14,183 nucleotides of DNA, from assembly GCA_025355035.1 (NCBI GenBank), contig JANXLS010001275.1, positions 1 through 14,183 of the forward strand, read 5' to 3'. Each line of letters opens with the position of its first letter. Within the stretch, counting starts at the first letter, position 1. Below the pieces are notes generated by a model. That model was given only the letters and a program-made list of their open reading frames with translations. It made no database searches and was not told the origin of the DNA. Below are positions 6,792 to 12,739 of the stretch, piece by piece. The position numbers and the translations under genes are program-made. The DNA comes from Planctomycetota bacterium. GTDB taxonomy: Bacteria > Planctomycetota > SZUA-567 > H5-PLA8.

Positions 6792-8024
6792 TTAATTGCG
6801 AATTTGGATCGTTGTTGAAATCGTGCGGACCGCTGCCTGTAACGCGTATTGCGTGGCGTTTTTCGTGACCAGACGCTTGGTGTCAAAGGACAGCATTTGA
6901 ATTCGCAGCCGCCCTTTCCAATTCAAGGGCTTTTCGGATCCGTCCGGAACGTTGTTGCCATTCGTATCAGTGAAACTGTCGCAGTCCGGGCCGTCATACG
7001 AATTATTCTTGTTCAAATCGTCGTAGTTCTCAGTCGGCTCCCAATGACCACTTCCGTTTGAATCGTACGCTGCAGGGAAACCATCAATCGACTGTGCGCT
7101 CCACGTCGCTGTGGGCATAGTGGCCGCTAGGCCGGTTATAGGAGCGTAAACAAAATTGTTGTTGGTGCTGTTGCGCATAAAGAAAAACCCACCGCCCCAA
7201 GGCGACGTGCGCTTTGGCGTATTGGAGTCGGCCGGATCGATCTGTCGAAGTGCAGTGCCAGGAATGACCTGAACGTCAATAAGCCCCGAAATAGGATTGG
7301 TGTATATCGCGCCGGACGGAATACCGACGGCCGGTGGTGTTGCTGTCGGCGCGGTTCCAGCGAAACTGTATGCGTTCGGCGTGATGTTGTAGCCGGCAGC
7401 AATCCAAGCTGCGGTGTTTGGCGGAGCCGTGTGTACTTCGATTTCAAAGTGACCGACCTGATAGCCTTTGTCGTAGGTCACTCCGGCCGCTGTGGCCCCA
7501 GTTGTGTTCGTTCCGCTCAAATTCTGCCCCGACGAATTGCTTCCAGCGACGAGCTGGCTTTCAATCAGAACATCGTTGGGCCCGGTATGATTTCGGAAGA
7601 CAATTTGGTAGTACCCGCCTGGGAGCCACGAACCGTCTGTATTGGCTGCCGAGTACGTACCGTCCGTTGAAAATGCGTATGCACCCAATTGGGGAACAGG
7701 ATTATTGTTCACGTCAACACCCATGATGACCGAACCCGACGGCCCGCGTCGAGGCACCTGAAAACAAACCCAATTACCGTAGCTGTCCAACGCGAACAAA
7801 TGCGCGTTTTGCAAGACTTCAACAAGTTCCGTCATCGGATTGCGAATTCCTGTCTGGACTCGAATTTCCGAGCTTTCATCCATGGCCGTCAGCGCCTGCG
7901 TCGACAGCAGCGAATAAAACGCAGCCAACAGCCCGATGCTCAGCACCATGACCACGGCCATTTCAACCAACGTAAACCCGCCGAGGCGGCGGGAACGTTT
8001 TAGTAGCGAGATATGATTGTCCAC
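6792..8024 (-). CDS. PilW-like prepilin with three EF-hand-like loops
   Basis: The 410-residue protein has a class III (type IV prepilin) signal. A basic leader KRSRRLGG is cleaved after G16, then comes FTLVEMAVVM with Glu at +5 (E21) and a hydrophobic helix to about residue 42. This marks it as a substrate of prepilin peptidase PilD and a minor pilin or pseudopilin. Its place after a PilV-like gene and its length fit PilW. The middle is Asn/Gly/Thr-rich. Near the end, 12-residue loops at 321-332, 336-347 and 353-364 have Asp/Asn/Ser at positions 1, 3, 5 and an acidic residue at 9 and 12, which is the EF-hand/dockerin Ca2+ pattern. The start overlaps the end of the PilV-like gene by 25 bp, so translation is probably coupled. 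A general secretion pseudopilin is the alternative. Confidence 0.85.
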   Translation of the reverse strand: MDNHISLLKRSRRLGGFTLVEMAVVMVLSIGLLAAFYSLLSTQALTAMDESSEIRVQTGIRNPMTELVEVLQNAHLFALDSYGNWVCFQVPRRGPSGSVIMGVDVNNNPVPQLGAYAFSTDGTYSAANTDGSWLPGGYYQIVFRNHTGPNDVLIESQLVAGSNSSGQNLSGTNTTGATAAGVTYDKGYQVGHFEIEVHTAPPNTAAWIAAGYNITPNAYSFAGTAPTATPPAVGIPSGAIYTNPISGLIDVQVIPGTALRQIDPADSNTPKRTSPWGGGFFFMRNSTNNNFVYAPITGLAATMPTATWSAQSIDGFPAAYDSNGSGHWEPTENYDDLNKNNSYDGPDCDSFTDTNGNNVPDGSEKPLNWKGRLRIQMLSFDTKRLVTKNATQYALQAAVRTISTTIQIRN

Positions 8025-8677
8025 AGCTCATACCTTTCCGGCCCATGCGGACCATCCCAGCGAATAACCACTCCGACAGGCAGGCGCGTCGCCGTCGAAT
8101 TCGTGACCGTTCCGCTGCTCGTGTTGCCGTCACCGTTTAAATCCATCGGAAGACCGTTGAAACCAATACCGCCGGGCTGACCGCCATCAGGCGACGTATC
8201 CGAGGCGGACCGGCTGCAACTGTAACCATACGTATTGGAAGCAGCTGATTCATTCAGAACAATCACCACTTCTCCAGCGTCTGTATTTCCAGCAACTCCG
8301 TTGACCGTTTTTCGAAAACCGATTAACTCATTGCCGCGATTGAAATGGCCAAACGAGTCATTCGTTGCCTGCTCAGTCCCTTCATTTAAGAACACTTTGA
8401 ATGTCGTCTCGCGGCTGCCGACGCCATAACGCGCCACCAGCCCGCTCGGGCCATCAAACGGGTTGCTCTGAATTTCTTCCATCTTCTGCCGGGCCGTCGC
8501 GACGGCGGAAGCATATTCAGCCGACTGGCGCACCGTGCTGGCCGACGTGTACGACGCATTCATGATCGTCAATGCGCAGACGGACAAAATGAACGTCGCC
8601 AGCATGACTTCCATAATGGTGAGACCGCGCGCCTGTCGTCGGAGCGCTCGATGTAGGCAGGGAGCAAGTGTGTTCAT
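8000..8677 (-). CDS. PilV-like prepilin (minor pilin/pseudopilin)
   Basis: The 225-residue protein has a prepilin leader ending RRQARG, with predicted cleavage between G18 and L19. LTIMEVMLATFILSV follows, with Glu at +5 (E23) and a hydrophobic helix to about residue 40. Residues ~50-75 (ATARQKMEEIQSNPF) are typical of PilV/GspI proteins just after the helix. At 179-190 the sequence DLNGDGNTSSGT fits a single EF-hand-like Ca2+ loop, followed by a C-terminal WDGPHGPERYELWTIISRY strand region. Its ATG overlaps the stop of the upstream gene (ATGA) and its end overlaps the PilW-like start. It is therefore tightly coupled in one operon and probably part of a minor-pilin tip complex that primes pilus or pseudopilus assembly. 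Confidence 0.85.
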   Translation of the reverse strand: MNTLAPCLHRALRRQARGLTIMEVMLATFILSVCALTIMNASYTSASTVRQSAEYASAVATARQKMEEIQSNPFDGPSGLVARYGVGSRETTFKVFLNEGTEQATNDSFGHFNRGNELIGFRKTVNGVAGNTDAGEVVIVLNESAASNTYGYSCSRSASDTSPDGGQPGGIGFNGLPMDLNGDGNTSSGTVTNSTATRLPVGVVIRWDGPHGPERYELWTIISRY

Positions 8678-9168
8678 TTGACTTTCTCCGATGACTTCTC
8701 CAACGCTTTGTCGGGACCGTCCGGCTGATTCAATTTCGCTGCTTCCGATTTAGCCGGAGCATACCGCGATTGCGGTGCGTTTTGCACGACTCCGATTTGG
8801 CCAATAACCGTCTGGTATGCTATTTTCATCCGGCCGATTTCATTTTGTCCATTAGCGACCAGTACTTTCATGTGAGCCACTTCCGAACGCAGCCGCGTGA
8901 TCTCATCAATAAATTTCGCGTCCTTGTCGACGGCTTCCGTTAAAGTAGCGGTCTGTTTTTCGCGCTGTAAATACAGCGTCAATCCCAGATTCCCGATCAC
9001 GCCCAACGCCAAGAACACCATAGTGATCGTCATTGCGCTACTGCCGATTAGGCCCCCCCCCCCGCCAGTGCGGCCTTGCTGAGGCGTCAATACGCGCATC
9101 GGCGGAGGCTGCGGAGCGTTCGGCCTTGCAGGTGGAGCAGTCAGAAAAGTTGGACGAATCTCGCTCAT
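8674..9168 (-). CDS. Single-pass membrane protein with Pro/Gly head and coiled coil, first gene of pilin operon
   Basis: The protein has 164 residues. A Pro-rich cytoplasmic head (APPARPNAPQPPP) is followed by five Gly (35-39) encoded by a G11 tract. One membrane helix follows (AMTITMVFLALGVIGNLGLTLYL, ~45-67), then a helical, probably coiled-coil stretch (~70-118) and a Lys/Ala/Ser-rich tail. I recognise no named family. The layout, short cytoplasmic tail, one helix and periplasmic coiled coil, is like PilN/PilO or division-type bitopic proteins, but no motif proves it. The ATGA overlap with the PilV-like gene says it belongs to the same complex. AGAGGA lies about 12 nt from the ATG, a long spacing. 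Because the G tract precedes the helix, a one-base change in it would remove the whole functional part. Confidence 0.72.
   Translation of the reverse strand: MSEIRPTFLTAPPARPNAPQPPPMRVLTPQQGRTGGGGGLIGSSAMTITMVFLALGVIGNLGLTLYLQREKQTATLTEAVDKDAKFIDEITRLRSEVAHMKVLVANGQNEIGRMKIAYQTVIGQIGVVQNAPQSRYAPAKSEAAKLNQPDGPDKALEKSSEKVK
9053..9063. repeat. 11-bp C/G homopolymer inside a coding region
   Basis: Eleven C on the plus strand (G11 in the coding strand) encode most of Gly35-39 of the 8674-9168 protein. Mononucleotide tracts of this length are known slippage sites, so copy number could vary between cells. It is also a place where sequencing can miscount. Confidence 0.9.
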
Positions 9169-9503
9169 GGTGTTGATAAATCCTCTCTAGACCTTTCGGT
9201 CGCGATCTACGAGGTGCACTACATCGTGCATTCCTTCGCAGCTTATTTATATCATCTCATTTTATGAGGAGCAACGTGAATGTATCAGAATTTTCGTCGC
9301 CCCGACTGCACATGTGGGCATTACTCTATGATGATAGTGTTTAATTTTTTGAGTTGAGAGAAGGGTTGGGATTGAAATCCAATGACACCAGATTGTTGTG
9401 CCGATTGCCCAAGCGACAGTCCAAGACACGCCGTAAGCGATATATATTCGCTTTATCGGCACACGTCGCTAAAGCGTGTACCGAACTTCGAAGTTCACTC
9501 ACA
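9169..9503. other. 335-bp intergenic region with dyads, no gene seen
   Basis: I find no supported coding frame here. A 66-residue minus-strand frame at 9262-9462 has no ribosome-binding site or protein-like composition. The part next to 9168 holds the predicted pilin-operon promoter and two dyads: TGCAC-N6-GTGCA (9215-9230) and CTCAT-TTT-ATGAG (9256-9268). The part next to 9503 holds several inverted repeats: ACACGC/GCGTGT (9426-9431 with 9474-9479), enclosing AAGCGA-N7-TCGCTT (9435-9453), and the perfect 14-bp palindrome GAACTTCGAAGTTC (9483-9496). They lie just after the stop of the 9504-10216 gene, so some may serve as its terminator. Confidence 0.6.
9246..9274 (-). promoter_or_regulatory. 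Predicted sigma70-type promoter of the pilin operon with dyad in the spacer
   Basis: Read on the minus strand, TTGCTC (9274-9269) and TATAAA (9251-9246) are separated by 17 bp, about 78 bp before the ATG at 9168. The spacer contains the perfect dyad CTCAT-N3-ATGAG (9256-9268), where a repressor could sit. The call is by eye from consensus only. Confidence 0.45.
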
Positions 9504-10216
9504 TTACATTTTTTTCAACGCGGCAATCTTGGATTCCATGAAATTCCGAGCTTCTATGATTTCGAGATATGCAGCCGTTGCTTTGCCCACGTTCTTATCT
9601 TTGATCGAATGACGGAATTCACTGTGGATCTTCGAATGCAACAGCGTTTCGAAATCGCTACGCACAGCCTCTGGCATCGTATACGTTCCAAATTCAGCAG
9701 CCACCGATTTGTGCGCCGCCGCGAAATCTGCCTTCGGTTTGCGTACCGGCTTCTTTTTGGACGATCCGTCCATTTTGCTTTCCACGAATTGCATCAGGCT
9801 TGCCAAACCGCCATTGTATCCAACCGCTGTCGCCGCCGCATGAGCGTCGCTCCACCTGCCCGTCGCGCGCGCATCTTTTACGGCCTTCAAAATCGCTGCG
9901 GTCACCTCGGCGTTATACGTAATGCGCGTACGTTTCTTGCCCTTTGCCTTTTTTTTGATCGTACTCTTGACGGCCTTGGTTTTGTTTTTCGCTTTGGATT
10001 TCGCTTTCGGAGCGCTCCCATCGACCGACGATGTCGCGCCGCTTTTCTTCTCCGATGCTTTCACCAGGAACTGTTTAATTCCGCCCAGCTTTCCGCGATA
10101 CCCCGCGCCCTGCGCTGTACCCAATACGTTCAGCCACGGGTTTTTTCGGCTCGCGCATCCTTCGCCGCTTTCGTAAATGCCGCACGCGTGGCGGCGTCAT
10201 AAACAGTTTTATTCAT
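9504..10216 (-). CDS. Lys-rich protein with duplicated ~47-residue domain, frameshifted near its start
   Basis: The intact downstream frame covers 10124-9504 (206 residues). The true start is probably the ATG at 10216, preceded by AAGGAG at 8 nt, but from there the frame stops after 28 codons. Adding one base to the A6 run (T6 on the plus strand, 10141-10146) joins the frames into 237 residues. The repair is supported internally. The restored residues 6-52 (YDAATRAAFTKAAKDARA, later GAGYRGKLGGIKQFL) match residues 101-146 (YNAEVTAAILKAVKDARA, later AVGYNGGLASLMQFV), and the match spans the break. Between the copies lies a Lys/Ala/Ser-rich linker (~55-98) like those of histone H1-type bacterial DNA-binding proteins. 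The last ~85 residues are a separate helical part with many His, Glu and Lys. I do not recognise the family. Nucleic-acid binding is an inference from the basic linker. Confidence 0.72.
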
Positions 10217-10256
10217 CCATTGATCTCCTTTAGATTACCTCTAACGGACCATTCTG

Positions 10257-10285
10257 GTATTAGTAAAACCAAAAGATATAAGCAA
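10257..10285 (-). promoter_or_regulatory. Possible promoter of the duplicated-domain gene
   Basis: On the minus strand TTGCTT (10285-10280) and TAATAC (10262-10257) are 17 bp apart, in an AT-rich stretch about 40 bp before the ATG at 10216. Other AT-rich hexamers nearby could serve equally well, so this is a weak call. No gene is seen in the rest of 10217-10412. Confidence 0.35.
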
Positions 10286-10412
10286 TCTATTATTTAAACA
10301 ACTAGTAATTCAATACTGCCCTAACTGGATTAACTAAATAATGATACCAGGGAAGTTGCACTACAAATGGATTCGAGCAATAGTCTCTATATAGATTTGC
10401 CTGAAGTGCCAT

Positions 10413-11429
10413 CTATTCCACCGCATCCTCATCCCCTTCCAACAATTCTTCCGACCCTTCCCCATTACGCCGAATCGCGCGCAGCATCTTCGAACCTTTG
10501 CTCTCGCCCGCGGCATCGACCATCGCCGTCACCAGTCCGTACACGTTCCAATCCTTCATCGCCGAAATCGCAACAATCCGCGAACTGTCTTTCAATTCCA
10601 GACGCGTTGCCGCAGCATCAATGCGCCGCTGAATGCTCGACAGCATCTTGTTGCTCGGCGTATTTTTCTCGTCATTCCAATCGTGCGGATAGAACAAATC
10701 GGCTTTGTTGATTGTGACGACCAGTTTCTTGGTTAGTCCGCGCACCCGATCCTTCAGTTTCCGGAACATTTTTAAATCGAGATGTGCGCCCCATTCGTTG
10801 TCCAGCATGAATACCACCACGTCGCATTTCCGCGCGAGGCGTTTGTACAATTGCACGTAATGCTCGAACGGCAATCGTTCATCGCCATATCCCGGCACAT
10901 CCCATAGAGTAATGCCCGTCGGCCGATTGAGGAATGAGCCCGTCACGAGGCGGTAATCCGTCACGCTGCTCGTGCATGATTCGTGATGACTTGTTTCAGC
11001 CACCCGAACGCCGAAGAGGCGATTGATCGTCGATGATTTGCCCCGCCCGGAGTGGCCCAGTACGCAGACATTCGGCCAATCATCCAGCCATGCCGCCAGC
11101 CGTTGTCCGCACTCTCCATCAACTTCCACCGCGCCGGTGCACAACGAATTCACGAAATCCGCCGCCCAGAAATGAATGCCATCAATCGCGTACGACACCG
11201 TCGCACCGCGTTTCATTGAATCGATCCGTTCCCACAGATCGCGCACGTCGCTGGCCACCACCGGCCGCTGCCGCTCGCGCCAAACATGCTGCGCCAGCGC
11301 CTTGTACATCTGCTTCCCCTGCTCGGAATCCATCGGGATCGGATTCATTTGCGCAGCCGCACCCGCAATGTACTGCTCCAGCAACACGCCAGGCGTATGT
11401 TCAATGCTGGCAGCTTTTGACACACTCAT
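10413..11429 (-). CDS. GTPase of the TRAFAC/Era-like class with N-terminal extension
   Basis: The 338-residue protein has the full set of GTP-binding motifs: G1 GHSGRGKS (125-132), a Thr/Ser-rich switch I (CTSSVTDY, 152-159) as G2, G3 DVPG (177-180), G4 NKAD (241-244) and G5 SAM (289-291). The first ~110 residues are mostly helical and not part of the G domain. The last ~35 are acidic (GSEELLEGDEDAVE). The order of the motifs and the DVPG(Y/F)G text resemble stand-alone Era/YfjP-type GTPases, often linked to ribosomes, membranes or stress, but the cellular role here is unknown. No membrane segment is evident. GGGGGA precedes the ATG by about 7 nt. It is probably transcribed alone from an extended -10 promoter at 11471-11479. 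Confidence 0.85.
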   Translation of the reverse strand: MSVSKAASIEHTPGVLLEQYIAGAAAQMNPIPMDSEQGKQMYKALAQHVWRERQRPVVASDVRDLWERIDSMKRGATVSYAIDGIHFWAADFVNSLCTGAVEVDGECGQRLAAWLDDWPNVCVLGHSGRGKSSTINRLFGVRVAETSHHESCTSSVTDYRLVTGSFLNRPTGITLWDVPGYGDERLPFEHYVQLYKRLARKCDVVVFMLDNEWGAHLDLKMFRKLKDRVRGLTKKLVVTINKADLFYPHDWNDEKNTPSNKMLSSIQRRIDAAATRLELKDSSRIVAISAMKDWNVYGLVTAMVDAAGESKGSKMLRAIRRNGEGSEELLEGDEDAVE

Positions 11430-11470
11430 GATTCATCCCCCGAGAAGCTTGCTTGATGTCACTTAGAATC

Positions 11471-11479
11471 ATAATACCA
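11471..11479 (-). promoter_or_regulatory. Extended -10 element upstream of the GTPase gene
   Basis: Read on the minus strand, TGGTATTAT (11479-11471) fits an extended -10 (TGn plus TATTAT) about 42 bp before the GTPase ATG. No good -35 is seen, which is usual for extended -10 promoters. Confidence 0.4.
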
Positions 11480-11508
11480 GAGCAGTCCCATTTCCATTAA
11501 AACAGCTT

Positions 11509-11604
11509 TTTGTCATTTGTGATTTGGCATTTGATATTTGTCATGGATTAAGCGCGCGTGCCGTTCAAATGACAAATATCAAATCACACATGTCAAATGA
11601 CAAA
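11509..11604. repeat. Inverted pair of five-unit heptamer arrays
   Basis: Five TTTGNNA heptamers in a row (11509-11543: TTTGTCA, TTTGTGA, TTTGGCA, TTTGATA, TTTGTCA) are followed by a 24-nt spacer with GCGCGCGTGC. Five units of the opposite sense follow (11569-11603: ATGACAA, ATATCAA, ATCACAC, ATGTCAA, ATGACAA). The outer two units and the inner two pair almost perfectly, while the middle ones mismatch. The transcript could form a long imperfect hairpin. It starts 16 bp after the stop of the LysR-type gene, so it may terminate that transcript, and it lies upstream of the GTPase promoter. Confidence 0.88.
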
Positions 11605-11620
11605 TAAGCCGTCCCCCCCA

Positions 11621-12505
11621 CTATTCTCCATGTCGAACAAACTCCACAAACCGCTGAAGCACCGGCGATAAATCGTCCCGCCGCCACGCCATCACCGTTT
11701 CATAAACAGGTGCATCCGGCGGCAGTGAAATGAATGTCACGCCGCTGCGTTTCAAAATGTTCGGCGTCGTCGGCAATGGAGCCACGCCCAACCCTGCCGA
11801 CACCAACCAGATTTGCGTCGACATGTTGTTCGTGTAGTGTTCAATTTTCGGCTCAAAACCGGCCGTTCGGCATTTGAAAAAAAGTCCGTCGTAATACGTG
11901 CGTGACGAATCCGGCTTGATCAGGATGAACCGCTCGTTTGCCAAATCGCTCCACGCGATTTTTTGTTTGCGCGCCAGCGGGTGTCCCGAAGGCACAGCCA
12001 ACCGCATCGTCTCGCGTTTGATCAAATGCGTTTCCAACAACTCCGGAATCTGCGACGGGAGCCGCAGGAATCCCACGTCGATTTCGCCCGACAGCAATCC
12101 TTCGATCTGCCGCACCGACAAATAGTCCGACAGTAAAATGTCGATCTCCGGATGTTTGTACCGGAAGCGTCTTAAGATGGTGGAGAAGAAATGGGGCGAG
12201 ATGATCGCCATGTTCACGCCGATCGCCACGCGCCCAACATGCCCTTCCGAACGCAGCTTCGTCCGGCGCTCCAATTGAGCGACCGAATCCATGACGTTCC
12301 GGGCGTCCGCCATGAAGTCCTTCCCGGATTGCGTCAGCATGATCTTCCGCCTCGATCGGTCGAATAACTTCAACCCAACCTCGCGCTCAAGATCCTGAAT
12401 CTGCTGGCTCAATGGCGGCTGTGCGATATTCAAGCGCTTCGCCGCCTGGCTGAAGGACAATTCTTCCGCAACCGCGATGAAGTAACGAAGATGTCGAAGT
12501 TCCAT
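11621..12505 (-). CDS. LysR-type transcriptional regulator, divergent from the RND pump
   Basis: The 294-residue protein has the standard LTTR length. The N-terminal winged helix-turn-helix covers residues 1-60, with the recognition part FSQAAKRLNIAQPPLSQQI (about 18-36) and ending LFDRSRRKIMLTQSG. A linker helix follows to about 88. Then comes the two-lobed co-inducer domain (VGRVAIGVN, DVGFLRLP, LAVPSGHPLA, VSAGLGVAPLP). The Pro-Pro in AQPPLSQQI and the overall text are closest in style to CatM/BenM/HcaR regulators of aromatic-compound pathways, though the inducer cannot be read from the sequence. It is transcribed away from the RND efflux gene, and the shared 234 bp carry a T-N11-A dyad. 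It is therefore the likely regulator of the pump and of itself. GAGGGA lies close before the ATG. Confidence 0.95.
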   Translation of the reverse strand: MELRHLRYFIAVAEELSFSQAAKRLNIAQPPLSQQIQDLEREVGLKLFDRSRRKIMLTQSGKDFMADARNVMDSVAQLERRTKLRSEGHVGRVAIGVNMAIISPHFFSTILRRFRYKHPEIDILLSDYLSVRQIEGLLSGEIDVGFLRLPSQIPELLETHLIKRETMRLAVPSGHPLARKQKIAWSDLANERFILIKPDSSRTYYDGLFFKCRTAGFEPKIEHYTNNMSTQIWLVSAGLGVAPLPTTPNILKRSGVTFISLPPDAPVYETVMAWRRDDLSPVLQRFVEFVRHGE

Positions 12506-12522
12506 GAATCCCTCGGGGGTTC

Positions 12523-12612
12523 GTTCAAAGTTTTAAGTTCAAAGTTTTTCGAATTCACGATTCAAGTAAAAATTTCGCTGCGAACGTTGCCGTTAACTTC
12601 GAACTTTGAACT
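12523..12612. repeat. Heptamer arrays in inverted orientation in the divergent promoter region
   Basis: GTTCAAA, GTTTTAA, GTTCAAA, GTTTTTC, GAATTCA and CGATTCA follow each other with a 7-bp period (12523-12564). After a short gap come GTTAACT, TCGAACT and TTGAACT (12592-12612), which are complementary to the first three units with a few mismatches. It begins 18 bp upstream of the LysR-type start codon, so it lies in that gene's leader or promoter and cannot be a terminator of either flanking gene. Confidence 0.75.
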
Positions 12613-12620
12613 GCTTTTCG

Positions 12621-12643
12621 ATCTATACCCAATAAATATAGAT
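12621..12643. promoter_or_regulatory. LTTR box: perfect ATCTATA-N9-TATAGAT dyad
   Basis: ATCTATA (12621-12627) and TATAGAT (12637-12643) form a perfect 7-bp dyad with a 9-bp centre. Viewed as an LTTR box it is ATCTAT-N11-ATAGAT, the T-N11-A core recognised by LysR-type regulators. It lies between the divergent LysR-type gene and the RND gene and is centred about 64 bp before the predicted pump transcription start. Confidence 0.6.
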
Positions 12644-12661
12644 AGAAGATAAACGATATAT

Positions 12662-12689
12662 TTGAAGTTTAATCCGTCAACCGTATTCT
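12662..12689 (+). promoter_or_regulatory. Predicted promoter of the RND efflux gene
   Basis: TTGAAG (12662-12667) and TATTCT (12684-12689) are 16 bp apart, each matching consensus at four of six bases. Transcription would start near 12696. The weak match suits an activator-dependent promoter, and the LTTR box lies just upstream. Confidence 0.4.
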
Positions 12690-12739
12690 GATGCTTGAAT
12701 CGCATGAAACCTTGGCGGCGGTTCGAGGGGATGTGGATT

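Noticed and set aside
9354..10202. 282-residue plus-strand frame opposite the duplicated-domain gene
   Set aside because: Its Arg/Phe/Cys-rich composition is that of an antisense shadow, while the minus strand has an internal domain duplication that only coding selection explains.
11509..11604. CRISPR-like array
   Set aside because: The units are 7 bp with no spacers between them and are arranged as opposed arms, unlike the 24-40 bp repeats and unique spacers of CRISPR. No cas gene is present.
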